From: an uncultured Butyrivibrio sp.
GTDB lineage: Bacteria > Bacillota > Clostridia > Lachnospirales > Lachnospiraceae
Assembly: GCA_947168935.1 (NCBI GenBank)
Contig: CAMVNV010000014.1
Location: forward strand, 1-44,223
Direction: 5' to 3'
DNA: 44,223 nt
Below the pieces are notes generated by a model. The model saw nothing but the letters and a program-made list of their open reading frames with translations. It searched no databases and was not told where the DNA came from. The translations under genes were made by a program, and so were the position numbers. This document shows, piece after piece, positions 17,910 through 26,044 of the stretch; within the stretch, counting starts at the first letter, position 1, and every line of letters begins with the position of its first letter.

Positions 17910-18689
17910 TTATAGATTTCCTTTAAGAAAATCCTTGGTAATTCCAAAGCACTCGCGAAGAACGTTATTAGCAAGAAATCTTGGATGGGAAGGTGCTGAA
18001 ACTGCACATACATTCCTAAGTCCCTGAGTCTTTGCTATCTGCATCCCCCTGTAGGCATGGAAGTTGTTAGTAACTATGCCAACGCTCTCATAGTCAGGAT
18101 CAATTCTTTCAAGGATAGCTTTACTAAATAAGATATTCTCTATTGTGGTTGTAGACTCTGATTCCATAATGATGCGGTCTTCAGAAATTCCTGCTGCAAC
18201 CATGTAATCTTTCATACCCTGGGCTTCTGATGTGGGTTCGTTATATCCCTGTCCTCCTGATACAATGCATTTGGTAGTTGGATTAGCATTAAGATAATCA
18301 ATAGCTGTATCAAGTCTGTATCTGAGTACAACGCTAGGTCCTGTAGTCCTAACCTGTGCTCCCAACACTATTATGTAATCAAGGCTCTTTTCCCCCTTAG
18401 CATTAAACTGAGTCATGACAAGACATACGCAGGCAACGATCAAAGCCAGCACTACTGCTACGACAGATCTTCCTATATATCTGATAACCTTGGGAATACG
18501 ATCCAATATTCCGATCTTTCTTGCTATAGCATATCCTATCATGCCGCAGCCAATAGCTTCCCAGATAAGCCAAAAGCCTGTTCCTGAGCGGGCAAGAAAA
18601 ACAACTATACCATAAAGCATACTTACAAGACCAATGATGGCCAAAGGATTTATCAGCAATCTGCAAACTTTTTTCAAATCTTTATTCAA
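17910..18689 (-). CDS. DUF218 (YdcF/ElyC/SanA-like) membrane protein
   Basis: About 259 residues. Three hydrophobic stretches come first (about 15-35, 40-60 and 75-97 from this start), then a soluble DUF218 domain: YIIVLGAQVRTTGPSVVLRYRLD, KCIVSGGQGYNEPTSEAQGM, ESESTTTIENILFS and GIVTNNFHAYRGMQIA. Such proteins are linked to envelope maintenance (SanA, ElyC) but the reaction is not established. I prefer a TTG start at 18689, preceded by AGGGGG 8 bases away; an in-frame ATG at 18773 has no ribosome binding site and lies by the palindrome cluster. It precedes ispD by 80 bases on the same strand. Confidence 0.82.
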   Translation of the reverse strand: MNKDLKKVCRLLINPLAIIGLVSMLYGIVVFLARSGTGFWLIWEAIGCGMIGYAIARKIGILDRIPKVIRYIGRSVVAVVLALIVACVCLVMTQFNAKGEKSLDYIIVLGAQVRTTGPSVVLRYRLDTAIDYLNANPTTKCIVSGGQGYNEPTSEAQGMKDYMVAAGISEDRIIMESESTTTIENILFSKAILERIDPDYESVGIVTNNFHAYRGMQIAKTQGLRNVCAVSAPSHPRFLANNVLRECFGITKDFLKGNL

Positions 18690-18770
18690 GAAAATTCCCC
18701 CTGTAACATCAAAACAAATTGTAGTATTATTATTGTCGGTCTGCCGAAAGCCATTTTCAGGCACATTAAA

Positions 18771-19008
18771 CATTATATGACGTAAGGGTCAAAAGTCATT
18801 TCGATTCGAGCTTGCTCGAAATCGAATATGAATTTATGACCCGCAAAACATGAGCAAAGTAGCACGTAGTGCGGATTTGCGAATGTTTTAGGATTGTGAG
18901 AGTTTCGAAGAAACGGAACAATCCGTTAGTCATAAGGTGTCAAAAGGAACTTTTGACACCTACCTCATTATATATGCTTGAAGCAAAGATTCAAGAAATC
19001 ATATATTA
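18771..19008. repeat. Palindrome cluster, about 238 bp, in a divergent gap
   Basis: The 366-base gap 18690-19055 holds no gene but a series of inverted repeats: TTCGATTCGAGC with GCTCGAAATCGAA (18800-18826, one bulge); AAAACAT with ATGTTTT (18845-18889) enclosing GCAC-GTA-GTGC; GGATTGT with ACAATCC (18891-18924) enclosing TTTC-GAA-GAAA; and a perfect 11-bp GGTGTCAAAAG-GAA-CTTTTGACACC (18936-18960). It ends with CTTGAA/TTCAAG and TTCAAGAAATCATAT (18990-19004), one base per block away from the right end of the 147-bp repeats. It looks like a second type of mobile or structural intergenic element. Confidence 0.6.
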
Positions 19009-19055
19009 ACATAGGGTTAAGAAACAATATAAAGGCGGCCAAAAGAGGGATGATC

Positions 19056-20216
19056 ATGAAAGAATTACTGAAAAAAGAACCTGTTACAATAATATCTTTG
19101 ATCCTGGCTATTATAAGCGCATTTTTCGTGCTTCCTGACAGCCAGTATATTTCTTATATAGATTTTAGAACCTTAAGTATACTCCTTTGCCTTATGCTTG
19201 TTATGGCAGGTCTTCGTAAGGAAGGGGTATTCAAATATATTGGTGAAAGACTTCTTGAACGCACAACAACTAAAAGAGGACTTGCAAGCGTTCTTATCAT
19301 GCTTTGCTTTTTCTTTAGTATGCTCATAACCAACGACGTAGCTCTTATAAGCTTTGTTCCTTTTTCCATAGAGATCATTAACATGATGGATGATAAGGAA
19401 GGGGAAAAGAAAAGCTCTTTTGCCATAAAACTTATCGTACTTGAGACAATAGCAGCAAACCTTGGAAGTATGCTTACTCCCATAGGTAATCCGCAGAATC
19501 TGTACCTTTATTCTCTTTCAGGAATGAGCATCGGAAGCTTTATAGGCTTAATGCTTCCTTATAGCTTATCATCTCTTATAATACTTGTTATCTGCAGTAT
19601 CATCATGTTCCCTGCAAGAAAAGGACAGGCTGACGAAACTGTTGCAAAGCCTGATGGCAAGAGTGATGAAACAGGCAAAAAGTCTTTTTCCCAAAAGATA
19701 ATAATCGGATATCTTGTTATGTTCGCACTTAGCCTACTTGTAGTAGTACACGTTCTTCCATACTGGGCAGTGCTTATAGCTACTATCCTTGGAGTACTTG
19801 TTATAGACAAAAATACAATTAAAGATGCGGACTACTTTTTACTTCTTACCTTTATCTTCCTGTTTATATTTGTTGGGAATATCAAAAGAATAAGCCCGGT
19901 CAAAGACGCTCTTTTAAGCATCCTTGGCGGGCGTGAAGTCATAACATCTATTGTGGCAAGTCAGTTTATAAGTAACGTTCCTGCCGCCATACTTCTGTCA
20001 GGAATGACTGACAAGTTAAAGCTCCTTGTGATCGGAACAAACCTTGGAGGTCTTGGAACCCTTATTGCTTCTATGGCGAGCCTTATCTCTTTCAAATTCT
20101 ACGGACAGATGGAAGGAAGCAAAAAGGGAAAATACGTGGCTGTGTTCAGCGTATTAAATATAGCATTTCTGATAATACTTATAGGTATCTATCTGCTTAT
20201 TTCCTGCCTAGCTTAG
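19056..20216 (+). CDS. ArsB/NhaD/CitMHS-type anion permease
   Basis: A 386-residue membrane protein with about ten to eleven hydrophobic segments. Motifs of the ion transporter superfamily are present: ITNDVALISFVPFS (about 90-103), ANLGSMLTPIGNPQNLYLY (about 130-148) and, in the second half, ASQFISNVPAAILLSG. The two Asn-Pro/Asn-Val motifs in pseudo-symmetric halves are typical of SLC13/ArsB/CitM carriers for dicarboxylates, citrate, or anions; the substrate is not determined. The start at 19056 has GAGGGA 5 bases upstream; the frame extends to 18978, in the palindrome cluster, without support. Its last 20 bases overlap the end of the convergent GGDEF gene. Confidence 0.88.
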   Translation: MKELLKKEPVTIISLILAIISAFFVLPDSQYISYIDFRTLSILLCLMLVMAGLRKEGVFKYIGERLLERTTTKRGLASVLIMLCFFFSMLITNDVALISFVPFSIEIINMMDDKEGEKKSSFAIKLIVLETIAANLGSMLTPIGNPQNLYLYSLSGMSIGSFIGLMLPYSLSSLIILVICSIIMFPARKGQADETVAKPDGKSDETGKKSFSQKIIIGYLVMFALSLLVVVHVLPYWAVLIATILGVLVIDKNTIKDADYFLLLTFIFLFIFVGNIKRISPVKDALLSILGGREVITSIVASQFISNVPAAILLSGMTDKLKLLVIGTNLGGLGTLIASMASLISFKFYGQMEGSKKGKYVAVFSVLNIAFLIILIGIYLLISCLA

Positions 20217-21630
20217 ATTCCTGCTTGTCATGATACATAAGATCATCTGCTCTCTTAAATACGTCGTCCATGGACTTGTCGGTCTTACTATCATAGATAG
20301 CCATACCAGATGCTGCAGAATAGCGCTCCCAAGGCTCCCTTGATTCATCCTGGGTGGTCTTTTCAAAGGTTTCCCGAAGCTGGGCAAACAGCGCATCTCT
20401 ATCCTTATAATCTACTTTTTCAAGTAGTACTACAAACTCATCTCCGCCAATCCTGAATACCGGAGAGTGGCTGTAGATAACGCAAACTTCATGACACGCG
20501 CCAAAAATATATTCGTTGCCGCGTTCATGACCGTAGTTATCATTGATCACTTTGAGTCTGTTAAGATCCAGCATGACAATGGCAAACTCAGCTTTGCCCT
20601 TCTTAATGTCATCTTCAACTCTTTCTCTGATCTTGTCATACCAGGCCTTATTTTTAACATGAGTAAGGGCATCCTGATAGGCAACCATATCCATCTGGCT
20701 AACCTTACTCTTCATATCTTCAACCTTGACCTCAGCATCAATAGTATGCTTGACGTACTCCCTCATGTCGTCTGACATCCTTACTACTGCATCAGACAAG
20801 GATTCCACTTCATTATGGGTATGAATCTCAGGGGCATAGTACACCAGTTTATCAAGGTCCTTCTGGTCATGGGCATTGTTGGCAAATTCTACTACGCTTT
20901 TTTCAAGCCTGCTAATAGGTTCTGTAATATTGGAGTTAAGCCATGCTAAAAATCCTGCAATAAAGAGGACTGCCAATAATACGATAAGAGCAATATTAAT
21001 AGTTGTATTTCTTCTGATAGCTTTTAGAAGGGCTAAAACTTCTATATCAACACATAGAAGACCAAACTTCTCACCCTTTGAATTGATAAGTGCTCTGACA
21101 CCTGAATAGTCATATCCCCAGGAACTAAAATCCTTGAAAAAAGTGATGTCCTCGCCATTATTGGCTTGTAAGGCATCATAGTATAATTTTAATTCATCAG
21201 GATCATAGTCATCATAGGAGATCGAGCACAAATAATACCCATCAGGCTCATACATTCTTCCATACGCAGTATCAGCCGATAAGATGTTAAGCATTGCGGG
21301 ATTATCACCCATGATTGGATATACAATATACAAAAAGTGTATGTCGAAATCCTCCATGATCCCATCCATAAAAGAAACAAGCTCTTTGTACTTTTCAGAC
21401 TCAACGCCTGTATCTACGCATTCTGACAGATCTTCAATATCAATATGCGAATAAACATAATCTATGATATCTGTCATTCTTTCTTCGTAGGCTCTGTACA
21501 AAGAACTTGTGTATGATCTATATGTAACGATACTAAGCACCAGGCAAAGAAGCACAAAAAACATAGAGCATCCCAAAAAGATGCTTCTCTTTAAAGGTTT
21601 TCTTTTGATGATCTTACCTTCAGATAGCAT
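20197..21630 (-). CDS. Membrane-bound diguanylate cyclase (sensor-HAMP-GGDEF)
   Basis: A 477-residue signalling protein. One TM helix at about 15-36, an extracytoplasmic sensor of some 170 residues (about 37-205), a second TM at about 207-229, a HAMP-like linker (NITEPISRLEKSVVEFA), a coiled segment and a C-terminal GGDEF domain from about 310. The active site is intact: FRIGGDEFVV, with GGDEF at 395-399. The RxxD product-inhibition site that precedes GGDEF in many cyclases is missing (SHSP at that place). It should make c-di-GMP in response to an external signal. It is monocistronic; it overlaps the permease gene tail to tail by 20 bases. Confidence 0.93.
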   Translation of the reverse strand: MLSEGKIIKRKPLKRSIFLGCSMFFVLLCLVLSIVTYRSYTSSLYRAYEERMTDIIDYVYSHIDIEDLSECVDTGVESEKYKELVSFMDGIMEDFDIHFLYIVYPIMGDNPAMLNILSADTAYGRMYEPDGYYLCSISYDDYDPDELKLYYDALQANNGEDITFFKDFSSWGYDYSGVRALINSKGEKFGLLCVDIEVLALLKAIRRNTTINIALIVLLAVLFIAGFLAWLNSNITEPISRLEKSVVEFANNAHDQKDLDKLVYYAPEIHTHNEVESLSDAVVRMSDDMREYVKHTIDAEVKVEDMKSKVSQMDMVAYQDALTHVKNKAWYDKIRERVEDDIKKGKAEFAIVMLDLNRLKVINDNYGHERGNEYIFGACHEVCVIYSHSPVFRIGGDEFVVLLEKVDYKDRDALFAQLRETFEKTTQDESREPWERYSAASGMAIYDSKTDKSMDDVFKRADDLMYHDKQESKLGRK

Positions 21631-21744
21631 AGTAACTCTCCAACAATTGATGTTACATATATTTCTTTATCGTCGAAAAGTTACATATAGTTTAGTTTTA
21701 TGAAGCTTTTGCATTCCTGATGCTTATATGGAACACCATTTTGA

Positions 21745-22923
21745 TCAATAGTTCATTACCTTCTTGGCAATAGGAACGCCAATCTTATATATGGGATTTT
21801 CAAATCTTCTGGATACTTTTACCAGTTCTTCCCTTATATTCAAGTGCTGCGGGCAATGCTGCTCACACTTTCCGCACTTTACGCACAAACTGGCATTGGA
21901 CTGCACTTTGCGAAGGGATGTACACATGATATATTCACGAAGCGCATTTATATATCCATCTGCATAACTTGAATTGTATATTGCAAAATTGGTAGGTATA
22001 TCAACCCCCTTTGGACATGGCTGACAATAGCCACAGCCGGTGCAGCCTACCTTTATCTTTTTTTGCAGCTGCTTTAAGACTTTCTGGTAAGTATCAAGTT
22101 CTTCCCTGCTAAGTGAACCGGAAGTAGCAGATTCTGCTGTCTTACAGTTCTCTCTAACCTGTTCTATATCATTCATTCCTGACAGAACAACTGTGACCTC
22201 CGGGTGGTTCCATATCCAGCGAAGGCCCCAGTCGACACTGCTTCTTGACGGATCAACCTTCTCAAACTCCTTCCTTGCTTCTTCCGGAAGATTAGCAAGC
22301 CTTCCTCCTCGAAGAGGTTCCATTATAACAACGGGGAGACCTTTGGAGGCAGCATATTTAAGACCTTCAATTCCTGCCTGGGCATGTTCATCCATATAGT
22401 TGAACTGAATCTGGCAAAAATCCCAGTCATAGGCATCGATCAGTTCTTTGAAAGCAATTGTTCCTCCGTGAAAAGAAAAACCTATATTTCGAATTGCACC
22501 TGACTCTTTTTTGGCCTTTATAAAATCAAGTACACCAAGCTCGCACAAACGCTTCCATGTATTTACATCATTAAGCATATGCATAAGATAATAATCTACA
22601 TGGTCAGTCTGAAGTCGGTCCAATTCTTCAGCAAAAAACTTCTCCATATCCTCACTCTTTTTGATCAGATAATGAGGAAGCTTAGTAGCAATATAAACCT
22701 TGTCCCTGACGTCGTATTTTTTCAAAAACTTTCCAAGGCAGACTTCACTTCCAGGATAAATATAGGCTGTATCATAGTAATTGACACCGTTTTGAAAAGC
22801 TTCATAGAGTTCAAGTTCTGCCTTCTCCTGGTCTATGCCACTCCCTTTTTTAGTAAATCGCATACACCCGTATCCCAAAACAGAAAGCTTATCTCCAGAT
22901 CTTCCGCTAACTCTGTACTGCAT
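21745..22923 (-). CDS. Aldo/keto reductase with C-terminal 2x[4Fe-4S] ferredoxin domain
   Basis: A 392-residue oxidoreductase. The aldo/keto reductase barrel has its tetrad: Asp51 and Tyr56 in YYDTAYIY, Lys81 in IATKLPH and His115 in YYLMHML. After residue 290 come two cysteine clusters: C294, C297, C300, C303 (GCTGCGYCQPCP) and C347, C350, C353, C357 (CVKCGKCEQHCP), enough for two [4Fe-4S] centres. Such fusions are common in clostridia and probably couple carbonyl reduction to ferredoxin-type electron transfer; the substrate is unknown. It follows lgt, separated by a terminator. Confidence 0.95.
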   Translation of the reverse strand: MQYRVSGRSGDKLSVLGYGCMRFTKKGSGIDQEKAELELYEAFQNGVNYYDTAYIYPGSEVCLGKFLKKYDVRDKVYIATKLPHYLIKKSEDMEKFFAEELDRLQTDHVDYYLMHMLNDVNTWKRLCELGVLDFIKAKKESGAIRNIGFSFHGGTIAFKELIDAYDWDFCQIQFNYMDEHAQAGIEGLKYAASKGLPVVIMEPLRGGRLANLPEEARKEFEKVDPSRSSVDWGLRWIWNHPEVTVVLSGMNDIEQVRENCKTAESATSGSLSREELDTYQKVLKQLQKKIKVGCTGCGYCQPCPKGVDIPTNFAIYNSSYADGYINALREYIMCTSLRKVQSNASLCVKCGKCEQHCPQHLNIREELVKVSRRFENPIYKIGVPIAKKVMNY

Positions 22924-23011
22924 ACATTCCCTCCAATATCTAAAATATCGTTGTAAATATAATAAAAAACGCAGATCAAATTTTCAACAACTAAATTGCA
23001 TGCTATGTATG

Positions 23012-23049
23012 AAAAAATAATAAAAAAGACATCCCCAAAAGAGGATGCC
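23012..23049 (-). terminator. Rho-independent terminator of lgt
   Basis: On the minus strand GGCATCCTC (23041-23049) pairs with GGGGATGTC (23028-23036) across a TTTT loop, followed by TTTTTTATTATTTTTTC. It lies between lgt and the aldo/keto reductase gene. Confidence 0.85.
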
Positions 23050-23141
23050 TTGAAAGCTTGTGTCATGCACCATAATAGCATAAAGAATGAACTACATAGC
23101 TCACAGAAAAATAAGCAAATCCAACCATCAAGATTGGGCAA

Positions 23142-23903
23142 CTATTCCGCTTCTTTGGGAGAAAGTTTGGGTGCAGCAGCAAATAACCCTATTCCTATTA
23201 CGACCATTATCATTGATATTATCTGGGAGGTTGAGAAAATGCCAAGGCTTCCTCTATAGTCTCCTCTGAAAAACTCAATAACAAATCTGCCTATTCCGTA
23301 CAGGATAAGGTACATGGCAGAAGTTCTTCCAGCAGTTCTCTCTTTTCTTGAATAAAGAATGAGAATTAAACCGATCAAGAAATCTCCTGCAGATGACATT
23401 AGCTGCGTCGGGATAAGTGGTACTCCATTTGGTGCAAAGCTTGAATGAGTAAATACTATGTGGAACCTGCTTGTAGTCTGGGCACCATAACAGCATCCAG
23501 CGCAAAAGCACCCAATTCTTCCAAAACCCTGTGCTATTGAAACAGCTGGCATTACCAAATCAAAGTATGGCAGGAACTTCTCCTTGCGGAACTTCTTGAG
23601 ATAAATAAGCGATGTAAGTATTCCGCCAATAATACCGCCATATACAACGTATCCGTTTTTAAAATTCCAAAGGATTGATGGCTCCTTAATGATCGCTGGA
23701 ATCTCTACTATATAGAACAAAAGCCTGCAACCAAGCAGGCCTCCAACAATGGCGCAGTAGAAAATGCCATATATGGTATCTTCGGATAAGCCTTTGTTCT
23801 TGCCTCTCTTAAGTACGATAAAAAGAGCTGATATAAATCCTATAGCTATCATGAGTCCATACATATGAAGTGTAACTGGACCAATATGAATGTCGTTGAA
23901 CAT
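23142..23903 (-). CDS. lgt: Prolipoprotein diacylglyceryl transferase
   Basis: Adds diacylglycerol to the lipobox cysteine of prelipoproteins in the membrane. The 253-residue protein has about seven hydrophobic segments and the Lgt signature GFGRIGCFCAGCCYG (about 126-140), with the essential Arg129. The conserved YGLMIAIGF near the N-terminus and the C-terminal GRFVIEFFRGD are also present. No strong motif departures are seen. It is transcribed alone, preceded by a 296-base gap with a repeat tract and followed by a terminator. Confidence 0.97.
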   Translation of the reverse strand: MFNDIHIGPVTLHMYGLMIAIGFISALFIVLKRGKNKGLSEDTIYGIFYCAIVGGLLGCRLLFYIVEIPAIIKEPSILWNFKNGYVVYGGIIGGILTSLIYLKKFRKEKFLPYFDLVMPAVSIAQGFGRIGCFCAGCCYGAQTTSRFHIVFTHSSFAPNGVPLIPTQLMSSAGDFLIGLILILYSRKERTAGRTSAMYLILYGIGRFVIEFFRGDYRGSLGIFSTSQIISMIMVVIGIGLFAAAPKLSPKEAE

Positions 23904-24007
23904 TATTCCTCCTAAATGCGAAGTCTTAAATGATTATACTAGGGATAAGGGGCGGGGACAATCATTAAGTTTTCGCAAGGCGCCGTTTTTGCTGACTGGT
24001 TCTGGGT

Positions 24008-24103
24008 TTGACACCAGATATAAAAAGATATAAAAGATTATCAAAGATATAAAAAGATATAAAAAAGTGGCCAAGATATAAAGAGATATAAAAGAGGAAC
24101 GAG
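24008..24103 (+). repeat. Three 29-bp direct repeats of GATATAAA pairs, with a promoter-like start
   Basis: GATATAAA occurs six times at 24017, 24027, 24046, 24056, 24075 and 24085, so the spacing alternates exactly 10 and 19 bases. The unit is 29 bp: a conserved AT-rich half (GATATAAAAAGATATAAAA) plus a variable 10-bp half. A perfect TTGACA (24008-24013) sits in front, and TATAAA at 24029 is 15 bases on, which is a short spacer. The A-tracts are phased near one helical turn, so the DNA should be bent. The rest of the 23904-24199 gap holds only the terminator below. Confidence 0.75.
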
Positions 24104-24117
24104 ACATATATAAATGA

Positions 24118-24166
24118 GGTTCTGTCGCATTACGAATTAACAAAATGCGACAGAACCTTTTCTTCT
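24118..24166 (+). terminator. Strong plus-strand terminator without an upstream gene
   Basis: GGTTCTGTCGCATT (24118-24131) and AATGCGACAGAACC (24144-24157) form a perfect 14-bp stem, followed by TTTTCTTCT on the plus strand. On the minus strand no T-run follows. Both neighbouring genes are on the minus strand, so any transcript it ends must start within the gap. Confidence 0.8.
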
Positions 24167-24199
24167 ACTGAACCAGTATTAATAAAATTCTGAAAATTA

Positions 24200-25546
24200 T
24201 CATCTGGCCTTTTCTATCTTAAACTTAAAGTTAGTTCTTACATCAACGTGTTCTGTGTATGCTTCCTTGTATTTATAGATGCTAAGGATAATACCTAACA
24301 TAATATAAGCAAGTATTACATTGCTTCCTCCAGCAGAGAAAAAAGGCATAAAGGATGATGAATACGGAAGCAATCCTAAATTTTCTAAGACGTTGATGAT
24401 AAGATTTGCAAGAAGTACATTCATGCAGCCAATGCCCATAACAAGTCCAAGCTGATTCTTGCATCTTGTACTTGCAAGTATACCCATTATTACAACTGTA
24501 ACAACAGCTATCACAAGTAAGGCAACAATAATAAACCCAAATTTGTTGGCAAGGTATAAGAGGAGAAACTCATCGTTTGGACCTGGAAGAGTTCCAAATA
24601 CATCTTTGCCAGTATCTCCTAAAAGGTTTACAACTGCAAGTGACCTTACCATTCCAGTTACATATCCCTGTTCATTATCAGTATATATAAACGCTCTGAG
24701 CCTTGCTATCTGATAATCAGAGATGCTTCCCGTTATGAACAATGTGACCACAAATGCAACCGGCCCTAAAATAATTATTGACCAGATACCTGCTAATACA
24801 GGCACTCTGGGAACTTTGTACCAGCCCTTGGCTATAGCAAGTGATAACTGAAGGGAAAGTGTTATCACAAGGACCAGCATTGTCATCAGTGATGGTGTCT
24901 TAAAAAACATCACTGGGAATATCATCCAGAGAAGTGCTTTGATAAAAGCCCCTGCCCCGCCTCCGCGATATTTATAAAGTATTCCTCCATATACAGGTAC
25001 ATATAGAAGAATAAATGATGTTATCAAAAAGTTTACAGGTCCTATTGAAAGGTACCTTACATATCCGTTTACAGTCTCGCTGAACTTGGAAAACATAATT
25101 ACAGCAATCATAATAACAGCTATAGCTCTGGAATACTTGGCAATCACAGTATAGTCAACCAGGTATATTAGCATCATTGCTCCAAAACCAATAAGTACTT
25201 TGGTGTAAAAGATATAGCTTCCTGCAAGACTTCCATCTATATTGCCTGCAGATGGATCTTTTAATATAAATTCATGAACAAGGATACTGCATAGTCCGAT
25301 AATCATTGCGAATATAACTACGCCCCAGGCAACCTTTGGTCTGTGAACCTTGTCCATGGAGATACCGACTTCAACCGGGTCTCCCATGTCTTTAATAGCA
25401 GCTTCTTTAGCGCTGTCTTTATCCATACCGCTTCTAAGATTATCTTCTATCTGGTCTTCGATATGAGATCTTATCTCGTCTTCTATTCCTTTATGAGCTG
25501 CCTTGAATCTGACCTGTTCAAGGAGCTTTCTGATATACTCCTCCAT
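24200..25546 (-). CDS. SEDS-family (FtsW/RodA/SpoVE) protein with N-terminal helical prefix domain
   Basis: A 448-residue membrane protein. Residues 1-70 are soluble and helical (MEEYIRKLLEQVRFK, IEDEIRSHIEDQIEDNL, AAIKDMGDPVEVG), the prefix domain seen in PadR-partnered membrane proteins (DUF1700/HAAS and permease-prefix type). About ten TM helices follow. The late region matches SEDS glycosyltransferases: RLRAFIYTDNEQGY, SLAVVNLLGDTGKDVFG, LPGPNDEFLLLYLANKFG with an Asp (325) where FtsW/RodA have their essential one, and SFMPFFSAGGSN. It may polymerise peptidoglycan under special conditions. The start at 25546 has GGAGGT inside the end of the PadR gene, so the two are translationally linked. 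Confidence 0.85.
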   Translation of the reverse strand: MEEYIRKLLEQVRFKAAHKGIEDEIRSHIEDQIEDNLRSGMDKDSAKEAAIKDMGDPVEVGISMDKVHRPKVAWGVVIFAMIIGLCSILVHEFILKDPSAGNIDGSLAGSYIFYTKVLIGFGAMMLIYLVDYTVIAKYSRAIAVIMIAVIMFSKFSETVNGYVRYLSIGPVNFLITSFILLYVPVYGGILYKYRGGGAGAFIKALLWMIFPVMFFKTPSLMTMLVLVITLSLQLSLAIAKGWYKVPRVPVLAGIWSIIILGPVAFVVTLFITGSISDYQIARLRAFIYTDNEQGYVTGMVRSLAVVNLLGDTGKDVFGTLPGPNDEFLLLYLANKFGFIIVALLVIAVVTVVIMGILASTRCKNQLGLVMGIGCMNVLLANLIINVLENLGLLPYSSSFMPFFSAGGSNVILAYIMLGIILSIYKYKEAYTEHVDVRTNFKFKIEKAR

Positions 25547-25548
25547 TG

Positions 25549-25878
25549 TCACACCTCCAGAGCAAGGACGTTTGCTATTGCGCCTGAATATTCTTTCCAT
25601 TCTTCCTTTTTGCTTTTAAGGAGCTTTTTGCCCTCTTTTGTTATGCTGTAATACTTTCTGGTCTTGCCCATAAACTCCTGCTCATAAGATGTGAGCATTC
25701 CCTTTTCTTCAAGGCCGTGAAGAAGAGGATAAAGAGTTCCTGCTTTTAGTTCAAATACATTCTGTGACTTCTGCCTGAGGGTATCGATCATTTCGTAACC
25801 GTACATATCTTTGTCTGATAAAAGCCTTAGTACAAGCATTGTCATACTACCTGTTAATAATGATTTATCTACAGCCAT
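25549..25878 (-). CDS. PadR-family transcriptional regulator
   Basis: A 109-residue regulator, short PadR type. The winged helix spans about residues 8-85: LLSDKDMYGYEMIDTLRQ, ELKAGTLYPLLHGLEEKGML and GKTRKYYSITKEGKKLL, all close to family consensus. AGGAGG precedes the ATG. It is the first gene of a two-gene operon with the SEDS protein, 2 bases apart. A 26-bp palindrome directly over its own transcription start is a convincing autoregulatory operator. The inducing signal is unknown; the SEDS prefix domain may feed back on it as in other PadR pairs. Confidence 0.95.
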   Translation of the reverse strand: MAVDKSLLTGSMTMLVLRLLSDKDMYGYEMIDTLRQKSQNVFELKAGTLYPLLHGLEEKGMLTSYEQEFMGKTRKYYSITKEGKKLLKSKKEEWKEYSGAIANVLALEV

Positions 25879-25894
25879 GTCATCCTCCTTATGT

Positions 25895-25951
25895 AGATGT
25901 CCGATATATATCGTTCATCTATATACTATATCGACAGTCTATACATGTCAA
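25895..25951 (-). promoter_or_regulatory. PadR operon promoter with 26-bp operator palindrome
   Basis: On the minus strand a consensus TTGACA (25946-25951), a 17-base spacer, and TAGTAT (25923-25928). Transcription would start near 25916. The near-perfect palindrome AGATG-N2-CGATATATATCG-N2-CATCT (25895-25920) covers that start, so repressor binding would block the promoter. Confidence 0.75.
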
Positions 25952-25974
25952 CAATTAGAATATATTTTTCTGCT

Positions 25975-26014
25975 CAAAAAAAAAGAGGCGGCTCACTTAT
26001 AGCGAAATGCCTCT
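25975..26014 (-). terminator. Rho-independent terminator of the phospholipase-C-like gene
   Basis: On the minus strand AGAGGC (26009-26014) pairs with GCCTCT (25984-25989), with an inner TCGCT/AGTGA helix, followed by a run of nine T. Confidence 0.8.
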
Positions 26015-26031
26015 TGTTTATTACTGGTTAG

Positions 26032-26044
26032 TTCAAGAAGTCAT
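26032..26044. repeat. Solo copy of the 147-bp repeat end motif
   Basis: The 13-mer TTCAAGAAGTCAT, identical to the right end of repeat copies A and B, occurs here without the rest of the element. It overlaps the stop codon (26041-26043) of the phospholipase-C-like gene. Confidence 0.6.

Noticed and set aside
22833..23141. 102-residue hydrophobic open frame on the minus strand between lgt and the aldo/keto reductase gene
   Set aside because: It crosses the lgt terminator and overlaps the start of the reductase gene in another frame; hydrophobicity comes from T-rich DNA.
24008..24103. Possible CRISPR array (29-bp repeats)
   Set aside because: The units are directly adjacent with only 10 variable bases, not 30-40-base unique spacers, and there are no cas genes.
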